A stretch of 64,000 bases of DNA from the NCBI GenBank assembly GCA_020171895.1, contig JAIVAN010000011.1, positions 115,554 to 179,553 of the forward strand. Reading direction: 5' to 3'. This document shows, piece by piece, positions 8,246 to 17,214 of the stretch; within the stretch, counting starts at the first letter, position 1; each line of letters opens with the position of its first letter. Source of the DNA: Bacillus timonensis. GTDB taxonomy: Bacteria; Bacillota; Bacilli; Bacillales; Bacillaceae_L. The position numbers and the translations under genes were made by a program. The notes under the pieces were generated by a model, which was given only the letters and a program-made list of their open reading frames with translations, was not told where the DNA came from and searched no databases.

Positions 8246-9346
8246 TTACGACGTTAACCCTTTATTTTGCAGGTTTCCTGTCGAGAATTTTAATAACCGC
8301 TGCATTCCACGATATAACTTACCATTCAAATAGAAAAAGCGTGTTGTTTTTCCACCAAGCCGAACCATTCTTTTTGCAAGATGAGATTGTTTATGTCTTT
8401 TCATTTTTTCATCAGATAAATAGATACCTAATAACCCTCGATTTATTAAGCGATGAAACTCTTCATTAGGCAATCCATTTATGTGTTTATCCGCCTGTTC
8501 TACAAAATGAATCAATCTCTTCTCCATTTCCTTTTCATTCTCGTAGAAAAAACAAAAATTCAAGTCGCCACCGATTTGATCCTCGTCTTGGTCAATAAAA
8601 TAGTCTAAAAGTATATGAAGCCCCTGAATATAAGGAAAATATCCCTTTTTCAATTTTAAAAGCATTTCTTCACTAAACTCATCGTTAAAACTATACGAGA
8701 CTAAACAAAAAATACCTAATGTTGATCCAGCACAAGCAGAAAATTCATACCATGTCATATCAGGAAGCTTGTCCTTATGACCGGAGAACCAATTTTCAAG
8801 TCGTTCTACTCTCTTTTCAATATGGACGTGTTTATGTACTTGTAAGTCACAATAAAAATTGGCCAATTCAATAATGTGTTCTGAAATTTTATCATAATGA
8901 ACGACCTTTTTAAGAACATCCTGACATGTCTGTACAAGTTCGTGTAGGTATCCACCGTCATTTTGATCATCTCGTTCACGGTAGTAGTTTACTTTTTCAC
9001 CAAAATTAAGTGCTTGAGGCATAGACTCATGTAATGCCCTAAAGTCATTTGGATCCAGAGAATTACTTCTATCGCAGAGATTATCTAAGTAATCACTTAT
9101 GGTTTGATATGCAACAATAAAACGAATACATTCATTAATGTGTTTCCCTGCCAAAATGGCCATAATAGCACCACCTTCGCAATGAAACGTCTTTGTGGAT
9201 ATACTTGCAAGAGCTTGTTTTCTTAACTCTGCATCTGGAATTTCTTCTGCTCTTTGCTTCCAATAAGCAAGTTCCTTATGAACAATAGGTATAACACGCT
9301 TATATACTATCGTCATTAATGGCAAAGGACGTGTTGGAACGTTCAA
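8246..9346 (-). CDS. ytpB: Tetraprenyl-beta-curcumene synthase-like terpene cyclase
   Basis: A 366-residue protein of the DUF2600/YtpB family. The B. subtilis member cyclises heptaprenyl diphosphate to the C35 sesquarterpene tetraprenyl-beta-curcumene, a membrane lipid. Length is as expected. The acidic metal-binding segments are visible (DYLDNLCDRSNSLDPND near residue 86; DYFIDQDEDQIGGD near 248). TTG at 9346 is the best start, with GAGGTG five bases upstream; a nearby ATG is out of frame. It follows ytpA by 14 bases, as in B. subtilis. No curcumene cyclase gene is in the window. Confidence 0.88.
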   Translation of the reverse strand: MNVPTRPLPLMTIVYKRVIPIVHKELAYWKQRAEEIPDAELRKQALASISTKTFHCEGGAIMAILAGKHINECIRFIVAYQTISDYLDNLCDRSNSLDPNDFRALHESMPQALNFGEKVNYYRERDDQNDGGYLHELVQTCQDVLKKVVHYDKISEHIIELANFYCDLQVHKHVHIEKRVERLENWFSGHKDKLPDMTWYEFSACAGSTLGIFCLVSYSFNDEFSEEMLLKLKKGYFPYIQGLHILLDYFIDQDEDQIGGDLNFCFFYENEKEMEKRLIHFVEQADKHINGLPNEEFHRLINRGLLGIYLSDEKMKRHKQSHLAKRMVRLGGKTTRFFYLNGKLYRGMQRLLKFSTGNLQNKGLTS

Positions 9347-9360
9347 ACATACACCTCATT

Positions 9361-10167
9361 TCAAGTTTCATGTTTAATCGGTTTTAAACCTATATGAGTC
9401 GTAATAAAAGCTAAGGCAAAATCAAATACTTCATCTCTTTCTGGTTCATTAAAAATTTCATGATATAAAACTTTCCACTCTTTATAAGTTTTATCACTTG
9501 CAGATAGTGCATCAAACCATTTTTTTACAAGCGTTTTATCTACGATTTTATCATCCCCACTTTGCATAAGTAAAATTGGGACATCGGGAAAACGATTCAT
9601 TTTATCAAATGCGTGCTCCATTGCAGCAACTAGTTCACGGTACCATCTAACAGACACTTTTTTTACGTAAAGGGTATCATTAGCATCTACTGCGTGTATT
9701 TCTTTGTTACGTGTAGCTAGCTCAGATGAAAGTTTACTATCCATTCTTAAACTTGGGTAAGCAATATTTAAACCCCTTGAAAGCCATTCAAGCAATAAAG
9801 GAGGATATTTCATTAACCCAAGACAAGGTGAAGACAATATTACCCCATCTATAGGTAGAGACTTTTCTTGCAGTGTACGAATAACTGCTAAACCTCCCAT
9901 ACTATGGCCTAGTAAAAAGATGGGAAGGTTATATGTTTCCGAATGATTGATCCAATTCTCTACCGTATTAATATAATCTTGAAAAGACTGTATATGACCT
10001 CTCACTCTTCTAGATGTTGTACCTTGTCCAGGAAGATCTCCCATAATGACATGAAAACCATTGGCGTTCCATCTCTCTATTAACCATGTATATCGTCCGT
10101 GATGTTCAGCCGCACCATGCACCATTACAACAACGCCTTTCGGTGCTTCTACTTCCCATTTTCTCAT
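9361..10167 (-). CDS. ytpA: Lysophospholipase-type alpha/beta hydrolase
   Basis: A 268-residue serine hydrolase. The nucleophile elbow GHSMGG is at about residues 87-92 and an oxyanion-type MVHGAAEHHGRY segment is near residue 15. An aspartate (DDKIVD, about 208) and a late histidine (LYHEIF, about 235) complete a plausible triad. B. subtilis YtpA is a phospholipase linked to the phospholipid antibiotic bacilysocin. It is the first gene of the ytpAB pair and is divergent from ytoA. Monoacylglycerol lipase activity is an alternative. Confidence 0.85.
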   Translation of the reverse strand: MRKWEVEAPKGVVVMVHGAAEHHGRYTWLIERWNANGFHVIMGDLPGQGTTSRRVRGHIQSFQDYINTVENWINHSETYNLPIFLLGHSMGGLAVIRTLQEKSLPIDGVILSSPCLGLMKYPPLLLEWLSRGLNIAYPSLRMDSKLSSELATRNKEIHAVDANDTLYVKKVSVRWYRELVAAMEHAFDKMNRFPDVPILLMQSGDDKIVDKTLVKKWFDALSASDKTYKEWKVLYHEIFNEPERDEVFDFALAFITTHIGLKPIKHET

Positions 10168-10268
10168 TGTCTCTCCCCCTTTTAATTACCTTTGTCGGAA
10201 AATTTTGTTACACTAACCTTAGTTGATTTTACTATTTTATTCAAGAGCTGAAAGGAAATGAACTGACT

Positions 10269-10784
10269 ATGATCTATCCTTACAACGGAAAAACACCACA
10301 AATACATTCCACAGCGTTTATAGCGGATTATGTTACTGTAACTGGGGATGTAGTAATTGGTGAACAGACAAGCATTTGGTTTAACAGTGTAATTAGAGGG
10401 GATGTCGCACCAACTATCATAGGAAAGCGTGTAAATGTTCAAGATCATTCAATTTTACATCAAAGTCCAAGTAACCCATTAATTATTGAAGACGATGTTA
10501 CGGTAGGACACCAAGTAATACTTCATAGTTCTATCATCAGAAAAAACGCACTCATCGGTATGGGCTCAATTGTTCTCGATGGAGCAGAAATTGGTGAAGG
10601 AGCTTTTATTGGTGCAGGTAGCTTAGTACCACAAGGTAAGAAAATCCCTGCAAATACCCTTGCATTTGGAAGACCAGCAAAAGTTGTACGTGAATTAACA
10701 GAAGAAGATATGCTTGATATGGCTAGAATTAGAAAAGAATATGTAGAAAAAGGACAGTATTATAAATCAATTCAAAAGAGCTAA
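10269..10784 (+). CDS. ytoA: Gamma-carbonic anhydrase-like hexapeptide-repeat protein
   Basis: A 171-residue left-handed beta-helix protein with repeated hexapeptides (VTVTGDVVIG, SIWFNSVIRGD). The metal-site histidines are recognisable in QDHSILHQ, VGHQVILH. Family members bind zinc or iron as trimers, and some are carbonic anhydrases, but the activity of YtoA has not been settled to my knowledge. An AAGGAAATG ribosome site precedes ATG. It is a single-gene unit with its own terminator. An SbtA-type bicarbonate carrier lies 21 kb away, which is suggestive only. Confidence 0.85.
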   Translation: MIYPYNGKTPQIHSTAFIADYVTVTGDVVIGEQTSIWFNSVIRGDVAPTIIGKRVNVQDHSILHQSPSNPLIIEDDVTVGHQVILHSSIIRKNALIGMGSIVLDGAEIGEGAFIGAGSLVPQGKKIPANTLAFGRPAKVVRELTEEDMLDMARIRKEYVEKGQYYKSIQKS

Positions 10785-10801
10785 AAAATTTTAACTTGTA
10801 T

Positions 10802-10836
10802 AAAAAAGTACTTCCTATATAAGGTAGTACTTTTTT
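10802..10836 (+). terminator. Terminator of ytoA
   Basis: AAAAAAGTACTTCCT pairs with AGGTAGTACTTTTTT, with one mismatch, and the stem runs into the T tract. Confidence 0.8.
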
Positions 10837-10897
10837 GGTTTTATTCTAATGAAATCATGGTATCATAAAGTAAGTCCATTATTGATAAGGAGTCGTT

Positions 10898-11782
10898 ATG
10901 ATGGATACATTACTATTGATGATATCTGGTTTATTTACACTATTGCTCGCATACTTACTAATTAGAAATAAAATAAATACAACTTTCAAAAAAATGGCAT
11001 TTACTTACAACCTTCTATTTTTTTGTTTATTTTCTTTTTTACTCGTTGATCATATTCCATATGACACCTTAATCGATAGATTACAATCCCTTGTCCATAA
11101 GTATCAAAATATGGAACATGTTCATGCAATTGAAACGATGGTAAGTCATGAAAATACAACGGTCACTGCCCCAATAAAAGATAGTGTTCTTCTTGATGCC
11201 CCCATCATTTCCCAATATCCAGAATTACCTAGAGGTTGTGAAGTGACAAGTTTAGCTATGCTACTCCAGTATACTGGAGTAAATGTAGATAAAATGACGT
11301 TGGCAAAAGAAATTAAGAAAGATCCGACACCATACAAAGTAAGAAATAAAGTCATATATTTCGGTAATCCTAACACTGGATTTGTAGGTGACATGTATAC
11401 AAAGAAAAATAAAGGATTTGGTGTCTACCATGGACCAGTCGCCGAACTAGCAACACAATTTTCACCAATACCTATAATAGATATCACTGGAACTAGCTTT
11501 GATAATGTTTTACAATATCTATCCAACGGAAATCCAGTTTGGGTGATTACAAATGTTAAATATAAGCAATTACCTGATTCATACTTTGAAACATGGAAAA
11601 CGCCTACGGGTATCATTAAAATAACCTATCAAGAGCACTCAGTTCTTGTAACTGGATATGATGATGAATACATTTATTTCAATGATCCACTAACAGGAAC
11701 AAAAAATAAAAAAGCACCACGTAAACAATTCATCGAATCTTGGATTCAAATGGGACGACAAGCTATCACTTATGTAAACTAA
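10898..11782 (+). CDS. Membrane-anchored C39-like cysteine peptidase
   Basis: A 294-residue protein with two N-terminal hydrophobic segments (about 3-22 and 33-52), then an exported-type domain of the peptidase C39-like 2 family. The catalytic cysteine is in LPRGCEVTSLAML (near residue 112), the histidine in QEHSVLVTGYDD (near 250) and the aspartate in YFNDPLTG. It resembles B. subtilis YvpB-type proteins. No ABC transporter or leader peptide gene is adjacent, so it is not a bacteriocin-processing exporter domain. AAGGAG precedes two in-frame ATG codons three bases apart, so the start may be 10901. Substrate unknown. Confidence 0.82.
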   Translation: MMDTLLLMISGLFTLLLAYLLIRNKINTTFKKMAFTYNLLFFCLFSFLLVDHIPYDTLIDRLQSLVHKYQNMEHVHAIETMVSHENTTVTAPIKDSVLLDAPIISQYPELPRGCEVTSLAMLLQYTGVNVDKMTLAKEIKKDPTPYKVRNKVIYFGNPNTGFVGDMYTKKNKGFGVYHGPVAELATQFSPIPIIDITGTSFDNVLQYLSNGNPVWVITNVKYKQLPDSYFETWKTPTGIIKITYQEHSVLVTGYDDEYIYFNDPLTGTKNKKAPRKQFIESWIQMGRQAITYVN

Positions 11783-11794
11783 AAAATCACCTTC

Positions 11795-11830
11795 AAAACT
11801 CAATTCATATTTTGTGGAATTGAGTTTTTG
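11795..11830 (+). terminator. Terminator of the C39-like peptidase gene
   Basis: AAAACTCAATTC pairs with GAATTGAGTTTT and is followed by further Ts. Confidence 0.85.
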
Positions 11831-11880
11831 TTTTTACCTTCTTAATGCTAACATTTGTGAGGTATCACCAAGAAGTTAAC

Positions 11881-12170
11881 GTGCACCATGGTGGATGAAA
11901 ATGTGAACTAGATTTTCCGTTTGTCGAATGTTTGCTTTTAAGTAATTTATGCGTGTTAATCGGAGTGGAAGGGCCGAGACTCCTCGAAAATGCTAGCGCA
12001 TTTCCTTCGTGCGGTGAGGATTCAAGGAAGCTTATTCAATGTCCTGCGGGAAAAGCGGTAGACGGGAGACCCCACAGGCGTAGCCGAGGAGGCTCCCGCA
12101 CCGCCCGCGGAAAGCGAGGCCCTGCAACGCAGATTAACACCCCCAGTTCAATGTTGTATTTTCAGGGTAG
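11881..12170 (+). repeat. Interspersed structured repeat, copy A1 (long form)
   Basis: This is a full-length copy of the repeat family found eight times in the window (plus one end fragment). Outer stem GTGTTAATC/GATTAACAC, then AGGGCC/GGCCCT, GCGGG/CCCGC and CGGGAG/CTCCCG can be read directly. A 61-base block (11985-12045) containing the small hairpin AATGC-TAGC-GCATT interrupts the 5' side and is shared only with copy A6. It fills the 420-base space before the 97-residue gene and may carry or replace its promoter. The reading frame across it is an artefact of the palindromes. Confidence 0.9.
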
Positions 12171-12203
12171 CCGCAAAATCTAACATTTAAAAGGAGGCTG
12201 AAC

Positions 12204-12497
12204 ATGAACCCGATTTCCACCCAACCATATATTCAAATAGAAAGAAAAATAGACGGACTACAACAGAATATTCATCAAACCATACATTACCTCTACTTAT
12301 TCGAAAACGAAGTTCATACATCTAGCCAAAAATTCAACCTAAAAGACATATTTGATATGTCTTTTAAATCAATAAACCTAGACACTGGCTTTCTCTACCT
12401 ACATACTCACCAAGGAATCTTCTCCTTTCAAGTCGAAGACCATCCTCTACATTTCATGGATGAATATAAAAAACTACAAAAAAAGAAGGAGCAGTAA
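12204..12497 (+). CDS. Hypothetical protein, 97 aa
   Basis: A short cytoplasmic protein with a strong AAAGGAGG ribosome site eight bases before ATG. There is no membrane segment. The first half is predicted helical (IERKIDGLQQNIHQTIHYLYLF) and the second half beta-like (TGFLYLHTHQGIFSFQVED). I do not recognise the family. Its 5' region is entirely repeat A1, so its expression signals are unclear. It converges on asnB with a shared terminator. Confidence 0.7.
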   Translation: MNPISTQPYIQIERKIDGLQQNIHQTIHYLYLFENEVHTSSQKFNLKDIFDMSFKSINLDTGFLYLHTHQGIFSFQVEDHPLHFMDEYKKLQKKKEQ

Positions 12498-12510
12498 GCT
12501 CCTTTCTTTT
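12478..12510. terminator. Bidirectional terminator
   Basis: AAGAAGGAGC and GCTCCTTTCTT pair around AGTAA, with T-rich tails on both strands. It serves the 97-residue gene and asnB. Confidence 0.8.
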
Positions 12511-12511
12511 T

Positions 12512-14425
12512 CTAAACATTTACAGTTGAATCCTCGTCACATTCACAATCTTTTTTATATAAATTCTCAAAATCATAAAGACCCTCAATATAAACTTGAT
12601 GCCAAATCATAAAAATTAGCACCGTCCAAATTTTACGACTGTTATCCATTTTGTCACTGCAATGATCATCTAATAAACGAAGAATAACCTCTTTATTGAA
12701 AATATGATCAGTATCACTAGTTTGAATCAACTTCAATGCCCAATCATGCATTTCATTTTTTAACCAATGACGAATTGGAACAGGAAAACCTAATTTTTTT
12801 CGATTCAATACATGGTCTGGCACAATTCCTTCAACTGCTTTGCGTAAAATATATTTTGTCGTGTTGTTAGCTGTTTTAAATTCTGGTCCTATTTTAGATG
12901 CAACCTCAAATACAACCTTATCCAAAAATGGTACACGAAGTTCTAACGAATGAGCCATCGTCATTTTATCAGCCTTTAGTAAAATATCACCACGTAACCA
13001 TGTATGAATATCAATATATTGCATGCGATTCACTGCATCGTAGTTCCTAGTTTGCTCATAGAATGGTGCAGTGACATTCGTAAATTCATGACCTGTTTTA
13101 TATTGTTTAAGTAAAGCCCGTTTTTCATCTTCATTAAACATCTTCGCATTTCCGATATAACGCTCTTCCATCGGTGTACAACCACGCTCAATAAAGCTTT
13201 TTCCTTTCACACCTTCAGGAAGGATTTCAGCGATCTTTCTCAACATTTGCTTCCCAGGTTTAGGAATCTTATTAAAAATATCTAAAGATTGCGGTTCGCG
13301 ATAAATATTATAGCCACCAAATAGTTCATCTGCACCTTCACCTGAAAGCACCACAGTCACATGCTTTCTAGCTTCTCGTGCTACAAAGTATAATGGTATA
13401 GCTGCAGGATCTGCAAGCGGATCATCCATATGCCATATAATCTTAGGTAGTTCTTTCATATATTCTTCAGGAGAAATCACATAACTGATATTTTCAACTC
13501 CTACTTTATCAGCTGTTTCTTTCGCCACATCAATTTCACTAAATCCCTTACTCTCAAATCCAACTGAGAAGGTTTTAATACTAGGGTGAAATTCCTTTGC
13601 CATCGAAACAATTATAGAGGAATCGATGCCTCCAGATAAAAATGAACCTACTGGTACATCGCTACGCATATGAATTTGAACTGAATCATATAACGCCTCA
13701 CGAATTTCTTTTACTAGCTCATCTTCTGTTTTCTTCACAGGATGAAAGGTTGCCTTCCAATAACGATGAATTGACATTGGTTCGCCGACTTTTTTAGTAA
13801 AATAATGCCCTGGCTCTAGCTTCTTAATTCCATATGACATCGTTTCTGGTTCTGGAACAAATTGATACGTCAAATAATGTTGCAACGATTCGTAATTTAA
13901 CACGTCATTTTTTAAGGCTAGTAGAATACTCTTTTTTTCTGAGCCAAAGAAAGTACGGTTTTCATCTTCCATGTAAAAGAACGGTTTAATTCCAAATGGA
14001 TCTCGTGCTCCGAAAAGCTTTTGTTCTTGTTTATCCCAAATAACGAAGCCAAACATACCGCGAAGTCTTTCAACTGCTTTCTCTTTCATATCACTATATA
14101 AAGCGATGATGACCTCAGTATCACAATGGGTAGCAAATTCAAAGCCACGGTCTACTAAGTCTTGTCTAAGCTCAACATAGTTATAAATTTCTCCATTAAA
14201 AATAATCCAGTATCTTTCATTTTCATATGTTAAAGGTTGATGACCTGCTTCAATATCAATGATACTTAATCTACGAAAGCCGAATTGGATATACTCATCA
14301 CTATAATACCCTGAGTCATCCGGACCACGGTGTGTAATAATATTATTCATTTCTTCAAACTGCTGTTTCATGTTCTCATCTATTTCAATTGCTCTATGGT
14401 GAAAACAACCTATAAATCCACACAT
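12512..14425 (-). CDS. asnB: Glutamine-hydrolysing asparagine synthetase
   Basis: A 637-residue class-II amidotransferase. Cys2 (MCGFIGCF) is the glutaminase nucleophile, exposed after removal of Met1, and HRGPDDSG and NGEIYN belong to the same domain. The ATP-pyrophosphatase loop SGGIDSS is at about residues 264-270. It makes asparagine from aspartate; the B. subtilis AsnB of this locus is also reported to amidate meso-diaminopimelate in cell-wall precursors. The gene lies downstream of metK as in B. subtilis but has its own promoter, and metK has its own terminator. Confidence 0.95.
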   Translation of the reverse strand: MCGFIGCFHHRAIEIDENMKQQFEEMNNIITHRGPDDSGYYSDEYIQFGFRRLSIIDIEAGHQPLTYENERYWIIFNGEIYNYVELRQDLVDRGFEFATHCDTEVIIALYSDMKEKAVERLRGMFGFVIWDKQEQKLFGARDPFGIKPFFYMEDENRTFFGSEKKSILLALKNDVLNYESLQHYLTYQFVPEPETMSYGIKKLEPGHYFTKKVGEPMSIHRYWKATFHPVKKTEDELVKEIREALYDSVQIHMRSDVPVGSFLSGGIDSSIIVSMAKEFHPSIKTFSVGFESKGFSEIDVAKETADKVGVENISYVISPEEYMKELPKIIWHMDDPLADPAAIPLYFVAREARKHVTVVLSGEGADELFGGYNIYREPQSLDIFNKIPKPGKQMLRKIAEILPEGVKGKSFIERGCTPMEERYIGNAKMFNEDEKRALLKQYKTGHEFTNVTAPFYEQTRNYDAVNRMQYIDIHTWLRGDILLKADKMTMAHSLELRVPFLDKVVFEVASKIGPEFKTANNTTKYILRKAVEGIVPDHVLNRKKLGFPVPIRHWLKNEMHDWALKLIQTSDTDHIFNKEVILRLLDDHCSDKMDNSRKIWTVLIFMIWHQVYIEGLYDFENLYKKDCECDEDSTVNV

Positions 14426-14487
14426 GTATATCGTACACCTTCTTTATTGTTAATAATTAATAGTTTACCCGAATACTCGTAAATTGT

Positions 14488-14517
14488 ATCATACCTATCA
14501 CTTATATGACGTGTAAA
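14488..14517 (-). promoter_or_regulatory. Sigma-A promoter for asnB
   Basis: TTTACA and TATGAT are 18 bases apart on the minus strand, about 60 bases upstream of the asnB start. Confidence 0.55.
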
Positions 14518-14551
14518 TATAGAAAAAGTTGCAAGGAAGTAACCAACGAAA

Positions 14552-14599
14552 GAAACAAAACGAGAGAGTTACACGCGAATAGCGCATAACTCTCTCTCA
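14552..14599 (-). terminator. Terminator of metK
   Basis: GAGAGAGTTA pairs with TAACTCTCTC around a GC-rich loop; on the minus strand GTTTTGTTTC follows. It lies just after the metK stop codon. Confidence 0.8.
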
Positions 14600-14602
14600 T
14601 TA

Positions 14603-15808
14603 TTATTTATTTAGTGCTTGTTGCTTTAAATCTTCTGCTTTATCTGTTCTTTCCCAAGGTAGGTCGATATCTGTTCGACCAAAGTGTCCATATGCAGCAG
14701 TTTGTTTATAAATTGGACGGCGAAGGTCAAGCATTTTAATGATTCCTGCTGGACGAAGATCGAAATTGCTTCGAACAACTTCTACCAATGTTTCTTCATT
14801 TACTCTTCCAGTTCCAAATGTATCAACTGAAATTGATACAGGTTGAGCCACTCCAATAGCGTATGCTAATTGAACCTCACATTTTTCAGCTAAACCAGCT
14901 GCAACGATGTTTTTCGCAACATAACGTGCTGCATATGCTGCAGAACGGTCAACTTTTGTAGCATCCTTACCAGAGAAAGCACCACCACCGTGACGAGCAT
15001 ATCCTCCATAAGTGTCTACGATAATTTTACGACCTGTTAATCCAGCATCACCTTGTGGTCCACCAATTACGAATCTACCAGTTGGATTAATGAAGTATTT
15101 CGTTTCCTCATCAATTAACTCTTTAGGAACTACAGGGTTAATAACATATTCTTTAATATTACGTTGAATTTGCTCTAACGTAATTTCTGGATGATGTTGA
15201 GTTGAAATAACAATTGTATCAATACGTTTTGGCTTATCATTTTCATCATACTCAACTGTTACTTGAGTCTTTCCATCAGGACGTAAATAAGGTAGAACGT
15301 CATCTTTACGAACTTCTGTTAGTCTACGAGCTAATTTGTGCGCTAAAGAGATAGGCAGAGGCATCAGCTCTTTTGTTTCATTACATGCAAAACCAAACAT
15401 TAAACCTTGGTCTCCTGCACCAATTGATTCAATTTGCTCATCAGTCATTTGACCTTCACGAGCTTCTAATGCTTTATCAACACCCATTGCGATATCAGCA
15501 GATTGCTCATCAATAGCAGTAAGTACTGCACATGTTTCAGAGTCAAACCCGTATTTAGCACGATTATAGCCAATATTATAAACTGTTTCACGGACAATTT
15601 TAGGGATATCTACATACGTAGAAGTTGTGATTTCACCAGCAACAAGAACTAACCCAGTTGTTACAGTAGTCTCACACGCAACACGTGCATTCGGGTCGTT
15701 TGTTAAAATAGCATCAAGAATTGAGTCTGAGATTTGGTCACAAATTTTATCTGGATGTCCTTCTGTTACAGACTCAGATGTAAATAAACGGCGTTGTTTT
15801 TTTGTCAT
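14603..15808 (-). CDS. metK: S-adenosylmethionine synthetase
   Basis: A 401-residue enzyme making S-adenosylmethionine from ATP and methionine. The ATP motif [10 protein letters not shown] (about residues 131-140) and the P-loop-like GGGAFSGKD (about 279-287) are present, as are N-terminal [13 protein letters not shown] residues that bind methionine and metal. A GGAGG ribosome site precedes ATG. The leader is about 450 bases long and carries a SAM-I riboswitch, so the product represses its own synthesis. The product feeds the radical SAM and methyltransferase genes and LuxS in this window. Confidence 0.97.
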   Translation of the reverse strand: MTKKQRRLFTSESVTEGHPDKICDQISDSILDAILTNDPNARVACETTVTTGLVLVAGEITTSTYVDIPKIVRETVYNIGYNRAKYGFDSETCAVLTAIDEQSADIAMGVDKALEAREGQMTDEQIESIGAGDQGLMFGFACNETKELMPLPISLAHKLARRLTEVRKDDVLPYLRPDGKTQVTVEYDENDKPKRIDTIVISTQHHPEITLEQIQRNIKEYVINPVVPKELIDEETKYFINPTGRFVIGGPQGDAGLTGRKIIVDTYGGYARHGGGAFSGKDATKVDRSAAYAARYVAKNIVAAGLAEKCEVQLAYAIGVAQPVSISVDTFGTGRVNEETLVEVVRSNFDLRPAGIIKMLDLRRPIYKQTAAYGHFGRTDIDLPWERTDKAEDLKQQALNK

Positions 15809-16030
15809 TTACAATTTCCTCCCTTTTTTAAGACAAGTAAAGATAGTTGATAATGATATGTACCCTATTCTTACTTGTTTCTAACATCTTGTTTGATACG
15901 GTACTCATTCCCTTAGTATTCATAAATCAACCAAGTTTTATGATGGCAGTTCACATTTAATCAACCGCTTTTCTTTCCTTAGTTTTCCTTATGTATTAGA
16001 AAAGTATTAATTTTTATGAGATCAGTCAAA

Positions 16031-16064
16031 AAATAAAAAACCTTTCCCATTAGAGGAAAGGTTG
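16031..16064 (-). terminator. Riboswitch-controlled terminator in the metK leader
   Basis: AACCTTTCC pairs with GGAAAGGTT on the minus strand, followed by TTTTTATTTTTT. It is the expression platform of the SAM-I element directly upstream. About 220 bases of leader remain between it and metK. That stretch includes a further hairpin (ACAAGTAA...TTACTTGT, 15833-15880) and no gene. Confidence 0.85.
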
Positions 16065-16089
16065 AATTTTGTCAATTTCTCGCCTTTCA

Positions 16090-16237
16090 CTCTTATCGAT
16101 CAAGACCATTGATCTTGCATCAGGTTAGCACCTTATCACCAATTACACATAACGATTTTAGTTTGTGCTTATATAAAAAATTGGTGATGGTTGCTGGGTT
16201 TCATAGGGCCTGTCCCTCCACCAGCTCGGGATAAGAG
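16090..16237 (-). promoter_or_regulatory. SAM-I (S-box) riboswitch
   Basis: Read on the minus strand, P1 pairs CTCTTATC with GATAAGAG. Between them are the diagnostic S-box segments: GGTGGAGGGA, GGCCCTATGAAACCCAGCAACC and GGTGCTAACCTGATGCAAG. Binding of S-adenosylmethionine should stabilise P1 and favour the terminator at 16031-16064. The element drives metK and is complete. Confidence 0.97.
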
Positions 16238-16256
16238 AGTATCCGTTCAAGGACAT

Positions 16257-16285
16257 ATCATAACGTAGCCATTTACTTGTGTCAA
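16257..16285 (-). promoter_or_regulatory. Sigma-A promoter of metK leader
   Basis: TTGACA and TATGAT are separated by exactly 17 bases. The predicted start lies about 10 bases before the riboswitch P1 stem. Confidence 0.85.
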
Positions 16286-16317
16286 CAAATTTTGACAATC
16301 TTTTTAAAAATTTTAAA

Positions 16318-16540
16318 CTACCCTGATAAATACAATTCATCACACTGAACATAGGGTGTTAATCCGCATTGCAGGAACCTCGCTTTCCGTGGGGCGCAAC
16401 TTGAGCCTCCTCGGCTTTTACCTGTGGGGTCCGAGGTCCGTTGCATCTCCCACTGGAGTCTCGGTTCCTTCCATTCCGATAAACACAAATAATTTCTAGG
16501 ACTCAACGTTCTAGAATGTAAAAAAACACATATTTTCATG
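16318..16540 (-). repeat. Interspersed structured repeat, copy A2
   Basis: Short-form copy on the minus strand. It keeps the AGGAACC/GGTTCCT stem, a changed GTGGG/CCCAC stem and the conserved ACCCCACAGG...GCCGAGGAGG centre. The inner CTTGAG-type stem is not maintained, and the outer left end is degenerate. Its right end lies 33 bases from the metK -35 box, the closest approach of any copy to a promoter. Confidence 0.85.
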
Positions 16541-16613
16541 ATAGTTTATCCTTAAAATACGGATCAGAACTAAAACAAATTACACATGACTCTTTAAAGT
16601 AATGTAATATGAA

Positions 16614-16997
16614 TTATTTTCTTATTTTACAGGTACCATTTTCGCAATTTCCGCCTAGAATTTTATGGCGGTTTTTTGCAATCATTTGATATAATGGAAT
16701 GCCTATATAATGAAATAACGGAAAGTACGCTACAAGACCAATAAAAAATGTAAGAGGGAAAGCAAGTGAAAGTCGTCTTACAGCAAAGAAACCCGAGTAC
16801 ACCTTTCCTTCTGGTGAAATTAGATGCATTTCCTTTTCTAAAGCTTCTTTATCTAAAAATGAATAGGAAGGATTATCGTTAATTTCCTGAATAGAAATCC
16901 ATTTTGCTTTGTTAAACCAATCAAGTTTAGAAAAAATGATTTTTGTTTTTTGACATAGTTGGCAACTTGCATCATAAAAAACATTGTAGTTTCTCAT
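16614..16997 (-). CDS. DCC-family thiol-disulfide oxidoreductase-like protein (DUF393)
   Basis: A 127-residue protein beginning MRNYNVFYDASCQLCQKTK. The CxxC pair at residues 12 and 15 after an aspartate is the defining DxxCxxC motif of the DCC/DUF393 family. A hydrophobic segment near residues 80-105 may be membrane-associated, and a CENGTCKIRK tail adds two cysteines. ATG at 16997 is chosen because GAGGTG lies eight bases before it; a longer frame to 17072 lacks such a site. Family function is poorly defined, and a redox role is inferred from the motif. Confidence 0.8.
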   Translation of the reverse strand: MRNYNVFYDASCQLCQKTKIIFSKLDWFNKAKWISIQEINDNPSYSFLDKEALEKEMHLISPEGKVYSGFFAVRRLSLAFPLTFFIGLVAYFPLFHYIGIPLYQMIAKNRHKILGGNCENGTCKIRK

Positions 16998-17130
16998 TGT
17001 TTGCTCACCTCTATTCCTGTAATTCCCCCATTTTTTTGGCCTAATTCCTATTTTAAAGCATTTTTTTATCATTTTTTACCAAATAGCTGGTACGTTTAAA
17101 GATTTAATACGTAAAATACGATAAATAGTA

Positions 17131-17158
17131 TAGACTAATTAATTTAATGTGTTATACT
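17131..17158 (+). promoter_or_regulatory. pckA promoter with CcpN-type operator
   Basis: TAGACT and TATACT are 16 bases apart. The segment TGTGTTATACT (17148-17158) fits the CcpN operator consensus TRTGHYATAYW at every position and covers the -10 box. CcpN represses pckA and gapB in B. subtilis on glycolytic carbon sources. Confidence 0.7.
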
Positions 17159-17214
17159 AATTGAGAGATTAAGCATATAATGCATATAAAAATGATAAAA
17201 GGATGGTTTTGCAC

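Noticed and set aside
9344..9350. ATG start at 9350 for ytpB
   Set aside because: It is out of frame with the protein; TTG at 9346 is in frame with a properly spaced GAGGTG.
10182..10448. 88-codon frame opposite ytoA
   Set aside because: It is antisense to a clear hexapeptide-repeat gene and has no ribosome site.
11932..12183. Open frame of 83 codons across repeat A1
   Set aside because: It lies in the palindromic repeat, has no ribosome site, and equivalent frames in other copies are broken.
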